DNA from: Miltoncostaea sp050250915
GTDB taxonomy: Bacteria; Actinomycetota; Thermoleophilia; Miltoncostaeales; Miltoncostaeaceae
Length of the DNA stretch: 64,000 nucleotides
Assembly: GCA_050250915.1 (NCBI GenBank)
Contig: JBFWNT010000003.1
Span: 124,001 to 188,000, forward strand
Direction: 5' to 3'
Part shown: one piece after another, positions 1 to 8,600 of the stretch
Layout of the letters: every line of letters starts with the position of its first letter
How positions within the stretch are numbered: position 1 is the first letter of the stretch
Position numbers and translations under genes: made by a program
Notes under the pieces: generated by a model
What the model was told of the DNA's origin: nothing
Database searches by the model: none
Seen by the model: the letters and a program-made list of their open reading frames with translations, nothing else

Positions 1-1
1 C

Positions 2-1063
2 ATGCGCGAGAAGGAGCGCGCGGGGCGCTCCGGCGGCGGCCACGACCGCTTCTTCGAGACCCTCGCCCGCTACCGCGAGGAGGTGCTGGAGGAGCTGCGC
101 GCCCTGATCCCCGACAACACCTACCGGGGGGTCCTCTACGACCTGATGCTCGAATACCCACTCCGGGAGGGGAAGGGGTTCCGGCCCGCGCTGTGCCTCG
201 CCACCTGCCAGGGGTGCGGCGGGCGCCTGGCCGACGCGGTGCCCTCGGCGGCGGCGCTCGAGCTGTTCCACAACGCGTTCCTGATCCACGACGACCTGGA
301 GGACGGGTCGCTCAACCGGCGCGGCAGCCCCACCCTGCACGCCAAGTACGGCGTCGGCATCGCCGCCAACGTTGGCGACGGCATGAACGTGCTGGCGCTC
401 GGCACGCTGCTGCGCAACGTGGAGGTGGTCGGCCTGGAGCGGGCCCTGGCGACGGTGCGCGAGGCCGAGCGCATGGCCCGCGAGTCGGTGGAGGGGCAGG
501 CGATCGAGCTGGACTGGATCCGGCACAACCGCTCCGACCTCGGGGTGCGCGACTACCTCACCATGTGCCGCAAGAAGACCTGCTGGTACACGTGCATCGC
601 CCCCATGCGCATCGGCGCGCTCATCGCCGGCGCGCCCCCGGAGCGGCTCGACCGCTTCGACGCGTTCGGCTTCCACGTGGGCGCCGCGTTCCAGATCCAG
701 GACGACGTCCTGAACCTCACGGCGGAGGAGCACCTGTACGGCAAGGAGATCGGGGGCGACATCGCCGAGGGCAAGCGCACCGTGATGGTCGTCCACGTGC
801 TGGCCAACGCGCGCCGCCGCGATCGGGCCCGCCTGGTGCGCATCTTCGGAAAGGACCGCGACGACAAGACCGCCGACGAGCTGGCGTTCGTGCGGGGGGC
901 GATGGACGCCTGCGGCTCCATCGACTTCGCCCGCGCCCTCGCCCACCGCCTGGCGCTGCGCGCCGAGATGCTCTTCGCGCGCGACCTGCGCTGGATGCCG
1001 GCGTCCCCCCACCGGCGGTTCCTGAACGAGATGATCGACTACATGATCACGCGCCGGCTCTGA
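2..1063 (+). CDS. polyprenyl (isoprenyl) diphosphate synthase family protein
   Basis: This 353-residue protein should condense isopentenyl diphosphate onto an allylic diphosphate to make a prenyl chain. It has the trans-prenyltransferase hallmarks: a GKGFRPAL substrate-binding stretch near residue 58, the first Asp-rich motif DDLED near residue 97 followed by LNRRGSPTLH, and a degenerate second motif QIQDDVLN near residue 234, with Asn where the family usually has Asp. The ATG at base 2 is the first possible start, but the window edge hides upstream sequence, so the true start could lie further left. Its 3' end overlaps the converging SCP2-like gene by 17 bases. Chain length and product cannot be read from sequence alone; the CrtC-like neighbour suggests a terpenoid or carotenoid link, which is inference. 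Confidence 0.88.
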   Translation: MREKERAGRSGGGHDRFFETLARYREEVLEELRALIPDNTYRGVLYDLMLEYPLREGKGFRPALCLATCQGCGGRLADAVPSAAALELFHNAFLIHDDLEDGSLNRRGSPTLHAKYGVGIAANVGDGMNVLALGTLLRNVEVVGLERALATVREAERMARESVEGQAIELDWIRHNRSDLGVRDYLTMCRKKTCWYTCIAPMRIGALIAGAPPERLDRFDAFGFHVGAAFQIQDDVLNLTAEEHLYGKEIGGDIAEGKRTVMVVHVLANARRRDRARLVRIFGKDRDDKTADELAFVRGAMDACGSIDFARALAHRLALRAEMLFARDLRWMPASPHRRFLNEMIDYMITRRL

Positions 1064-1481
1064 CGGCGGCGCGGTACTCGTCGAGCAGGTCGCGCAGGCC
1101 GGGGGCGCGGACCGCCCCCTCCACGAACGCCGACAGCGCCCGTGCCAGCCGCAGCACCGCCTCGGGGTCGCCGCGCACGTCGAGCCGCCCCGCCTCCACG
1201 GCGCCGAGCAGGTCGAGCCGCCCGTCGATGAGGTCCAGCACCACGCCGTCGCGCGCCGTCACCCGGCCCGTCGCGGGGCGCGTGGCGCGGCGGCCCGTCC
1301 AGGCCCCGTCGCCGCGGGCCTCCACGGCGAACCGCTCCCCGTCGACCTCCAGCAGCACCGCGCCGGGGCGCAGCGCGTCGACCATCCGGTGGTACGCGGC
1401 CGGCTGCTGCGACCGCAGCAGGGCCAGCGCGCGCCGCACGAACGCGGCGGTGGTCGCCCGCCGGGCCGGCGCGACGGCCAC
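1047..1481 (-). CDS. SCP2-like (sterol carrier type) protein, last gene of the 5.5-1.0 kb operon
   Basis: This 144-residue protein looks like a sterol-carrier-protein-2 fold: an amphipathic N-terminal helix, then alternating strands and the segment DGVVLDLIDGRLDLLGAVEA leading into a closing helix. Such domains bind hydrophobic ligands. The start is GTG at 1481, two bases after the TGA of the CrtC-like gene, so translation is probably coupled. The 3' end overlaps the polyprenyl synthetase gene by 17 bases, tail to tail. The fold call rests on pattern only. Placement after a lipocalin-like protein suggests handling of a lipid or isoprenoid. Confidence 0.65.
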   Translation of the reverse strand: MAVAPARRATTAAFVRRALALLRSQQPAAYHRMVDALRPGAVLLEVDGERFAVEARGDGAWTGRRATRPATGRVTARDGVVLDLIDGRLDLLGAVEAGRLDVRGDPEAVLRLARALSAFVEGAVRAPGLRDLLDEYRAAVRAGA

Positions 1482-1482
1482 G

Positions 1483-2520
1483 TCACGCCCCCATGAACTC
1501 GAACACCGCCCGCGAGGCGAACGCCACGTCGCGGCCGGCGGCCCGCCCCTCGACCCGCATCTGCCCGACCACCTCGGCCAGGCGCACGAACCCGGGGCCC
1601 ATCTCGCTGGGCACCACCACCTCCACCACGCTCTCCGGCGCGAACCGCAGCGCCAGCCGGTCGGCCCCGTCGCCGGCCTCCACCTCGACGCTGCGCGGCA
1701 CCGCCGAGGCCGACCCCTGCGCCAGCAGCCCCATGACCCCCGGCACCCGCCGCACGGGGCCGCCGTCGAACCGCCCGCGCATCCGCGCCCGCAGCTCATC
1801 CCGGGCGAACACCCGCACCAGGTCAGCGCCGTCCCACAGCGAGAGCGTGTGCTCCTTGGCCACGGCCCCGCCGCGGTCGGAGGTGCGGTCGTAGACCACG
1901 GTCAGCCCCGGCGCGCCGTCGCCGGCCGGCTCACGGGCGACGCCCCACTGCCACCCGAAGTCCTCGCCCCACCACCAGCGGCCCCAGTTGTGGTCGTGGT
2001 AGCCGCGCCAGCCGTCGAGCGCCCCGCGCCACCCCCGCAGCCGGGCCGTCCCTCGCACCGTCAGGTCGGGGACGATGAGCCAGTTGACGTAGCCGCTCCC
2101 CACCGGCGTGTCGTGCCAGATCATCGCCGGCGCCGCCGCCGGCACCAGCTCGGCTCGCACGCCCAGGGAGCCGTCGCGCAGCGCCGCCGCCACCCGGTAG
2201 CGGCCGCTGCGTAGCGCGATGCGCTGGCGCCCCACCCGCAGGCCCGCCGAGCGCCCCGACAGCGCCGCGTCGCGCCCGGCGTACAGGTCGACTCCCCCCG
2301 ACCACCCCTCGGGCCCGTGCGCCAGCAGCACCACCTTCGCCTGGCCGCCGGGGCCGGAGGGGTCGCCGTCGACGCTCAGGTTCACGATCACCGTGCGCTC
2401 GCCGCCGTCGAACAGCACGAAGTGGTGCCACTCCTTGTACCGCCCGGCGTCGGGGGCGCCGGGGTCCGGGGGGTGGAGCCGGTCGATCACGCCGAGGGCC
2501 CCGGCGGCGGCATCCGTCAC
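1483..2520 (-). CDS. CrtC/AttH-like lipocalin-fold protein (hydroxyneurosporene synthase/carotenoid hydratase-like)
   Basis: This 345-residue protein carries the GYHDHNWG motif near residue 173, typical of the CrtC/AttH family, which includes carotenoid 1,2-hydratase and diverse lipid-acting lipocalin-like proteins. The motif lies in a run of Trp-rich strands (GRWWWGEDFGWQWG) consistent with a beta-barrel that binds a hydrophobic substrate. No signal peptide is visible. The GTG start overlaps the stop of the preceding 52-codon gene in a GTGA junction. Neither a phytoene synthase nor a desaturase is in view, so a carotenoid role is unproven; a long-chain lipid or polyprenoid substrate fits equally well. 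Confidence 0.7.
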   Translation of the reverse strand: MTDAAAGALGVIDRLHPPDPGAPDAGRYKEWHHFVLFDGGERTVIVNLSVDGDPSGPGGQAKVVLLAHGPEGWSGGVDLYAGRDAALSGRSAGLRVGRQRIALRSGRYRVAAALRDGSLGVRAELVPAAAPAMIWHDTPVGSGYVNWLIVPDLTVRGTARLRGWRGALDGWRGYHDHNWGRWWWGEDFGWQWGVAREPAGDGAPGLTVVYDRTSDRGGAVAKEHTLSLWDGADLVRVFARDELRARMRGRFDGGPVRRVPGVMGLLAQGSASAVPRSVEVEAGDGADRLALRFAPESVVEVVVPSEMGPGFVRLAEVVGQMRVEGRAAGRDVAFASRAVFEFMGA

Positions 2521-2675
2521 CGCAGCAGCGGCTCGTCCCGCGGGGGCGCCCCCGGCCGGTCGCGGCCCGCCGGCCCGTCGCGGTCGTCGGCCAGGGCGTC
2601 GTCGACCAGCGACACCAGGCCCAGCATCGCCAGCAGGAACGGGTTCCGCTGGTCGAACTCGTCGTCGTCAGCCAT
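2517..2675 (-). CDS. 52-residue small protein, unknown
   Basis: A short reading frame runs from ATG at 2675 to TGA at 2517 and encodes MADDDEFDQRNPFLLAMLGL, then an acidic, Pro/Arg-rich tail. The start overlaps the end of the 118-codon gene by eight bases, and the stop overlaps the GTG of the CrtC-like gene by four. That double overlap is the same architecture as the rest of the operon and is the main reason to believe it. The central NPFLLAMLGLVSLV segment is hydrophobic but short for a membrane span. I recognise no family. Confidence 0.6.
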   Translation of the reverse strand: MADDDEFDQRNPFLLAMLGLVSLVDDALADDRDGPAGRDRPGAPPRDEPLLR

Positions 2676-3024
2676 CGCCCACCGCGAACCTCAGCGGGCG
2701 GGCGCCCGGCGGCGACGGCTCGGCGGCGAGCGCCTGCAGGTCGTGGGCCATCGCCCGGGGCGACCCCGGGCCCCGGTCGGCGCCCGTCAGGAACTGGTCG
2801 AGGCCCGCCGCCGTCCAGAGGGCCCGGCCCTCGCGCGCGGCCGACGCGCCCGCCAGGACCCGCCGCCAGCGGTCGCCTTCCGGTGTCGCCGCGAACCGGC
2901 GGCCCTCCTCCACCAGGGCCAGCAGCAGCGCCCGCGCCAGCGCCCGGTCCACGCGGTCACCGCCGCCGTCGTCCGCCGCGCCGGCCGGCGCGGCGGCGAG
3001 GGTGAGCGTGGGCATCCCGGTCAT
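2668..3024 (-). CDS. 118-residue protein of unknown function
   Basis: The gene starts at ATG 3024, overlapping the preceding stop in an ATGA junction, and encodes an Ala/Arg-rich, probably helical protein. A short N-terminal strand (MTGMPTLTLAAAP) precedes helices containing RALARALLLALVEEGRRFAA and WRRVLAGASAAREGRALW. No catalytic motif, signal peptide or membrane span is evident. It belongs to the eight-gene operon and presumably acts with its neighbours. I do not recognise the family. Confidence 0.7.
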   Translation of the reverse strand: MTGMPTLTLAAAPAGAADDGGGDRVDRALARALLLALVEEGRRFAATPEGDRWRRVLAGASAAREGRALWTAAGLDQFLTGADRGPGSPRAMAHDLQALAAEPSPPGARPLRFAVGDG

Positions 3025-3782
3025 TTACCGGTCGTCTTCGCGGCGGTCCGCTTCGCGGCGGTCTTCTTCACGGCCGGCTTCCGGGCCGCGGGCTTCTTCG
3101 CGGCGGCCTTCTTCGCCGCCGGGGGCTTCGGTGGTCGCTCCTGCACCTCGAGCCGGAGGTCGATCCGGACGGCGCCGATGCCCGCCGCGCCGATCGTCCC
3201 GCGGTAGACGTCGCCCGGCGCCATGTCCTTCCCGACGGGGACGATCACCGCGATGTGGGCCTCCTGGCCGGGCGTGAGCTCGGCCCGCGGAGGATCGAAG
3301 ACGATGGCCGCCGCCACCTCCTCGCCGGTCCCGTCGCGGCGGAGCGGGCTCGCGACCAGCTCCACGCTCATCGGGGCCAGCGTCGTGTTCTCGACCCGGA
3401 ACGCCGAGCGCACCGTGCTCCCCGGCGGGCCGCTCAGGCGCATCTCGGGATCCGGGTCGCGGCCCTCGCCCTCCGGCGCGTCGGGGGACGGGTCGCCGAT
3501 GAGCAGGGCCCGCGTGCGCTCGTGGAACTCGGCGGTCATGTCGATGAGGGCGCCGTAGTACTCCAGCTGCAGGCGCACGAGCTCGCGGACCACCCCCTCG
3601 CGCGGGCCCGTGGGCACCCCGTCCGGGGTCACGCGCACGCGGCCGAGCAGCTCGGCGCCGCCGCGCAGCGCCTCCAGGTCGGCCTTCAGCTTCCGGGCCA
3701 CCAGGTCGCCGACCATCCGGCGGACCTCGGGGTCCCCGAGGATCGCCCCGAGTCCCGTGGGGTCCGGCGGCAGCCCCGACAT
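3021..3782 (-). CDS. Ig-like domain protein with histone-like Lys/Ala C-terminal tail
   Basis: This 253-residue protein has three parts. Residues 1-95 are helical (ILGDPEVRRMVGDLVARKLK, then LVRLQLEYYGALIDMTAEFH). Residues about 110-215 form an Ig-like beta domain (GSTVRSAFRVENTTLAPMSV, with a typical FDPPRAELTPGQEAHI edge). The last ~40 residues are a run of AAKKPA-type repeats like histone H1 tails. The start at ATG 3782 shares one base with the preceding stop (TGATG). Similar tails in PhaF-type phasins and histone-like proteins bind DNA, so this protein may tether something to the nucleoid; that is inference. No secretion signal is seen. Confidence 0.72.
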   Translation of the reverse strand: MSGLPPDPTGLGAILGDPEVRRMVGDLVARKLKADLEALRGGAELLGRVRVTPDGVPTGPREGVVRELVRLQLEYYGALIDMTAEFHERTRALLIGDPSPDAPEGEGRDPDPEMRLSGPPGSTVRSAFRVENTTLAPMSVELVASPLRRDGTGEEVAAAIVFDPPRAELTPGQEAHIAVIVPVGKDMAPGDVYRGTIGAAGIGAVRIDLRLEVQERPPKPPAAKKAAAKKPAARKPAVKKTAAKRTAAKTTGK

Positions 3783-4303
3783 CAGCGCGCCGTTCGGCCC
3801 CGCCGCTCCCCGCAGGGGCCGGGCTCGTCGGCCCCCCCACAGCAGACGTCGAAGGTGGGGCAGCGCCCGTCGGGACGCACCCGCAGGCGCACTCTCAGCT
3901 CCTGCGGGTCGCAGCAGCGCGAGGACACCGTGACCACGGCGACGTACTCGCGACCCGGCTGGAACACCGGCGTGACCTCCACGCCGACGGTCACCAGCCC
4001 GGACTCGGACTCCATCAGCACGATGCCGGGGTCGACGGTGGGGGCGGGGGCGGTGGCGCCGTCCTCCGCCGCGAAGGGGCCGGCCGTGAGGATGAGCCTG
4101 CGGCCGCGGCCGGAGCGGTTCCTGAGGCGCACGGGGATGCGGATCGTCTCGCCGATGTAGACGTCGCGGGTCACGGTCCCCAGGCGCAGGTCGCAGTCGT
4201 GGACCTCGGGCGGCGGGCACACCGACAGCCGCAGGCCGGCGGCGTCCGCCAGCGTCCAGGTGGTCGTGCGGATCCGGCGCAGGTTGCGGGCGACGGTGCT
4301 CAT
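3782..4303 (-). CDS. Cys-rich Ig-like domain protein, unknown
   Basis: This 173-residue protein begins at ATG 4303, overlapping the previous stop by four bases (ATGA). After a helical N-terminus, residues ~35-130 form a beta-sandwich-like region (YIGETIRIPVRLRNRSGRGR, then GLVTVGVEVTPVFQPGREYV) similar to Ig-like domains in the two flanking genes. The C-terminal 40 residues hold a Cys cluster (SRCCDPQE, GRCPTFDVCCGG, GPCGE) that could bind metal or form disulfides. No signal peptide is present, so a cytoplasmic metal site is the simpler reading. I know no named family. Confidence 0.7.
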   Translation of the reverse strand: MSTVARNLRRIRTTTWTLADAAGLRLSVCPPPEVHDCDLRLGTVTRDVYIGETIRIPVRLRNRSGRGRRLILTAGPFAAEDGATAPAPTVDPGIVLMESESGLVTVGVEVTPVFQPGREYVAVVTVSSRCCDPQELRVRLRVRPDGRCPTFDVCCGGADEPGPCGERRGRTAR

Positions 4304-5043
4304 CGCGCCCGCCGCTTCGCGGGCGCAGCCGCCTCCGCCGTGACCTGGACCAGGAGCGACGCGCCCACCAGCCGCAGCATCCCCGAGTAGCTGCGCCCGG
4401 CCTCCATCCCGGGCGGCAGGCGCAACTCCAGGTCGACGGCGCGGGTCTCGCCGGGCTCCACGGGAGCCGGGTCGCCCGCGCGCACCCGCAGCTGATCGAC
4501 CCGCGTGCCGGCGATCCGGCGCACCGCCTCGTCGAGCACCGCCTGGTACCCCTTCTCCCCCGCTGCGCGCAGCGCGCCGTCGAGGCTCCGGCACACGCCG
4601 CCGTCCTCGTCCAGGCTCACCGCCCCCAGCCGGTCGAGGGGCACGGTGACGTTCCCGAGGTTGGCCACCACCACGCGGGCGGTCACCGCCGCGCCCGGCG
4701 CGCCGCGCACGGCCACCGCCGGGGGCGAGATGCGCACGCGCGGGTGCTCGGCCACCTCCAGGACGGCCGTCGTGCGGGCGTCCCCCACCGCCACCTCCAC
4801 CTCCCGCCGCCCGGGCGGGGCGTGACGGTCGAGCCGCAGGCGCACCCGCACGCGGGCCGAGCCGCCGGGCGCGACGGTCGCCGCCACCGGGACGGTCCCG
4901 GCGCCGGCGACCTCCACGGCGCGCACCACCAGCTCCTCCGCACCCCGGTTCTCGACCTCGACGTGCCCCGTCACGCGCCGGGGCGAGCCGGCGAGCAGCG
5001 ACGCGCTCGCGCGGACCGTCGGTGTGCGCCGGGTCGCCGGCAC
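4300..5043 (-). CDS. protein with two tandem Ig-like (CARDB/NEW-type) domains, unknown
   Basis: This 247-residue protein contains two beta-sandwich-like repeats. The first covers residues ~20-100 (GHVEVENRGAEELVVRAVEV, APGGSARVRVRLRLDRHAPP). The second covers ~105-235, with a helical insert (EKGYQAVLDEAVRRIAGTRV) and the closing strand LPPGMEAGRSYSGMLRLVGA. Phrases such as 'VANLGNVTVPLDRL' match domains that usually sit on surface proteins, yet no signal peptide or anchor is visible. The GTG start at 5043 follows the preceding stop by four bases. Its likely role is as a structural or adaptor subunit of whatever the operon builds. Confidence 0.72.
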   Translation of the reverse strand: MPATRRTPTVRASASLLAGSPRRVTGHVEVENRGAEELVVRAVEVAGAGTVPVAATVAPGGSARVRVRLRLDRHAPPGRREVEVAVGDARTTAVLEVAEHPRVRISPPAVAVRGAPGAAVTARVVVANLGNVTVPLDRLGAVSLDEDGGVCRSLDGALRAAGEKGYQAVLDEAVRRIAGTRVDQLRVRAGDPAPVEPGETRAVDLELRLPPGMEAGRSYSGMLRLVGASLLVQVTAEAAAPAKRRAR

Positions 5044-5047
5044 CGGA

Positions 5048-5530
5048 TCAGCCCTTCGGGTCCTTCGGCGGCCGGTCGTCGACCTCGACGCAGGGCTCCT
5101 CGCACTCCGGCACGCAGTCGTCGCGGATGATCGCCGGCTCGCCGCAGACGGTGAACGACAGCGCGTCGACCCCGAGGAGCGTCAGCGGGAACACGGAGAC
5201 GGCGAAGTTCATGTTCACCGGGAACCGGATGCGCGACTTCGCCAGGGTGACGGTGCGGATCAGCTCGGTGATCTGATCGAACGTCAGGTGCGGCAGGTTG
5301 CGCAGGTCGAGATCGACGCCCGCGTTCGCGGTGATCGGCGCCTTCGGGTCGCCCTTCAGCGTGGCCGACACGTCGAGGGGCTCGACGCGCAACGCGATCG
5401 GCGCGTCCGTGCTGCCCATGATCACCGACGACGTGGTCGCCCGCACGTCGGAGACCGTCGTGACCGTCGCGTCCACCCCCATGTCGATGTCGAAATCGGT
5501 GGGGATGAGCTTGATGTCGGGCGAGCCCAT
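5048..5530 (-). CDS. first gene of the unknown operon: beta-rich protein with Cys-containing acidic tail
   Basis: This 160-residue protein starts at ATG 5530 behind a good GAGGAGG ribosome binding site. It is rich in alternating hydrophobic residues typical of beta strands (MGVDATVTTVSDVRATTSSV, then SRIRFPVNMNFAVSVFPLTL), with one central helix (FDQITELIRTVTLAKS). The tail carries four Cys among acidic residues (CGEP, DDCVPECEEPC). There is no signal peptide. I do not recognise the family. It leads an operon of eight genes joined by overlaps or very short gaps down to 1047. Confidence 0.75.
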   Translation of the reverse strand: MGSPDIKLIPTDFDIDMGVDATVTTVSDVRATTSSVIMGSTDAPIALRVEPLDVSATLKGDPKAPITANAGVDLDLRNLPHLTFDQITELIRTVTLAKSRIRFPVNMNFAVSVFPLTLLGVDALSFTVCGEPAIIRDDCVPECEEPCVEVDDRPPKDPKG

Positions 5531-5588
5531 CTTCCGAGCCTCCTCGGGATGCGGACATCGTGACCGGACGCGTTTTCGTGGTGAACCG

Positions 5589-5618
5589 ACTCTATTCGGG
5601 CCGCTTCGCGCGGGTCAA
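5589..5618 (-). promoter_or_regulatory. sigma-70/A-type promoter of the eight-gene operon
   Basis: Read on the minus strand there is TTGACC (5618-5613), an 18-base spacer, then TAGAGT (5594-5589). This is a good match to a housekeeping promoter and one of the few in this window with a visible -35 box. Transcription would start near 5582, leaving a leader of about 50 bases before the ATG at 5530. The -35 box overlaps the stop codon of the upstream regulator gene (5615-5617). Confidence 0.6.
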
Positions 5619-8600
5619 AGCAGCGAGGCGTACAACTCCCGGGTTTCGGCGCTCGGCTCGATGCCGAGGCGGCCCCGCAGGGTCGCCCGGCACGCGTGGA
5701 ACTGGCGCAGCGCCAGGGCCCGCTCGCCCGCCTGCGCGTAGGCGCGCATGAGCTGCCGGTGCCAGCCCTCGCGCTCCGGGTCGGTGTCCAGCAGGCGGCG
5801 GAGGCGGTCGATCGCGGCGGCCGGGCGGCCGGTGTCCATCAGGGCGGCGGCCAACCGCTCCAGCAGGGCCACCCTCTCGTGCTCGAGCTCGCGCCGGACG
5901 TCCTCCGCCCAGGGCTCGTACGGGAAGTCGGGCAGGAAGTCGCCGCGCCACAGGGTCTCGGCCCGCAGCATCCGGCCCAGGGCGACGTCGTCGGTGGCGC
6001 CGGCCGCCCCGCGGGCCAGCTCCATGAACTCGCCCGCGTCCCAGGAGTCCCGGTCGCCGAGCGCCAGGCGGTACAGCTCCCCCTCGCGGACCACCAGCGA
6101 CCCACCGGACCGGGGCGACGCCGCCGGCTCCAGCGTGCGGCGCAGCTCGTGGAGCGTCGTGTCCAGCGCGCGGGCGCCGCGCTCCGGCGCCAGGTCGGGC
6201 CACAGGTGCTCCAGCAGCCGGTCGCGGTGGGCGCCCCGGCCGCCGGCGCAGACCAGCGCGCCGAGCAGGGCCCGCGCCTTGGCGCGCGTGAACGCCGTGT
6301 CGGGCACCCGCGCCCCCGCCCGGTAGAGCCGCAGGCCGCCGAAGGTCTCGATCCGGACCGGCTGGCGCGGCCGCCGCTCCAGCACCGCCCGGGCCCGCTC
6401 GGCGGCCTCGGCCACGGCCGGGTCGTCCTCCGCCAGCAGCAGGCGCATGGTCTCGGCGTCGACGTCGGTCTCGTCGTCCACCGCGTCGGCGAGCCGGACG
6501 AGGGCCCCCGGCCGCCCCGCGACGGCGATCACGGCGTCGTGCAGCACCTCGCGTCCCGCGCTCGCGGCCAGCGCGGCGGCCGTGTCGGCGCCCGGCAGAT
6601 CCTCGGCGATGGCGCGGGCCAGCAGCCCCGCCGCCCGCGGCCGCTCGCGCCGGGCCCACAGGACCGCCAGATCGTGCTCGGCGCTCAGGGCCAGCGCGTC
6701 GGCGAGCCGGCGGTCGCCCAGCTCGGTCCCGCCCTGGACGAAGGCCGACAGCAGGCTCGCGCGCGCCCGGAACCAGTCGAGGTCGTAGCGGTCGGCGATG
6801 GCGACCGCCTCCTCCGCGATGTCCCGGGCCAGCTCGTCCTGGCGCACGTCGACCGCCGCCAGCACCAGCTCGCACAGCACCGTCGGGATCTCGTAGGAGT
6901 CGCCGTAGGTGTGCACCGCGTCGCGCGCGGCGGTGATCCGCGCGAGGGCCGTGCCCGTGTCGCCGATGGACGCCGCCAGGCGCGCGAGGCCCGCCGTGAT
7001 GCGGTATCCCACGTTGGTGCCGGGCCCCGCGGCGACCACCCGGCGCGCCTCCGGCTCCAGGGCGGCCATGCCCTCCCAGTCGCCCAGCCCGGCGAGCGCC
7101 GTGAACCTCCACCAGAGGTTGAGGAGTCCGGGCGCGGACCGCATCCCGACCGACGCCGACAGCTCCACCACGGCCCGGGCCTCCTCCAGCCCCGCGTGCC
7201 AGCGGCCGGCGTCCACCAGGATGGCCGCGCGGAAGCCCCGGCCGAAGGCCTGGAGCATCCGGGAGTCCTCCACCTCGATCGGCTCCAGCCGCGCCAGGGC
7301 GCCGTCGATGCGCGCGAGCGCCTGGTCGATGCGGCCCCCCGGGTAGTCGAAGTAGAAGCCGCGCGCCATCTCGGCGCAGGGCTCCAGCAGCGCCTGCTCG
7401 CGCCGTCCCGCCGACGCGAGGGCCGCGCCCATCAGGCGTTCCGCCTCGGCCGGCTGGACCCCCACGGCGTGCGCCACCGCCACGATCATCGTTGCCATCG
7501 CGCCGACCGGGCCCGCGGCGGCCAGGCGGTCGAGGTAGGGCGCCGCCATCGCCACCCGTGCCGCCGGCGGCACGCCCGCCGTGAGCATCGCCTGCTGGGA
7601 GCGGTAGAGCGCGCCGGCGGCCCGCTCCAGGTCGCCCTCCGCCGCCAGCCGGGCGATCGCGTCGTCCCACGCCTCGAAGGCCCCGCGGCCGTCGCCGGCC
7701 AGGTACGCCAGCAGCGCCCCCGCCAGCGCGATCCGCGGCCGCGGGCGCCACACGTCCTCGGGGATCCGGGCCAGCCACACGGCCAGCGTCTGGCGCTCCG
7801 GGGTCGGCACCATCGACTCGGCCACCGGCTCCAGCGCCGCGGCCGCCTCCTCCATCGCGCCGGCCTCCAGGAAGTGGCGGACCGCCTCCTGGTGGTCGCC
7901 GGACGCCTGCCAGGCGTGACCCGCCTTCAGGTGCAGCCCCGGCAGCGACTCGGGCTCGTGCTCGGCCAGGTGCCGCAGCAGGAACGCGTGGAAGAGGTGG
8001 TGGTAGCGGTGCCAGCCGCCCTCCGCCTGGACGATGAACAGGTGCGAGTCGACCAGGCCGCGGATCACGTCGCGCGCGTCGGCGCGGCCCGACACCGCCG
8101 CGGCGTGCGCCGGCGTGAACCGCTCCAGCACGGACGTGTCGAGCAGGAAGCGCTGGGTGTCGGACGGCAGGCCGCCGAGCACCTCCTCGGCGAGGTAGTC
8201 GAAGTGGGCGCCGCCGGCCACCCGGGCCCCGGCGCTCCCCCCGGCCGACCGGGTGGCGAGCAGCAGGCCGGCCACCCAGCCCTCGGTGCGGTCGTGGATC
8301 ACGCCGATCTCGTCCTCGGCCAGCCCGCCCGGCGCGTCCTCCAGCAGCGCGGCCGCCTCGTCGAAGCTGAACGCCAGTTCCTCCTCGCCGATCTGCGTCA
8401 CCCCGCCGGCGGCCGACCGCGCCAGCGCCGGGCCCAGCGCCCGCCGCCCGGTCATCGCCAGGTGCACGTTGGGGGGCAGGTCGGCGGCGAGCAGCACCAG
8501 CGCATCGGCCACCGGCCCCTCGAGCGCGTGCACGTCGTCGAGCGCCAGCACGAAGTCGTCCGGGATCGTCGCCACCAGCTCGTTGGCGAGGGCCGCGATC

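Noticed and set aside
3021..3150. frameshift artefact generating the Lys/Ala tail
   Set aside because: The tail is in the same frame as the Ig-like domain, with G/C third positions, and ends in an ATGA junction with the next gene.
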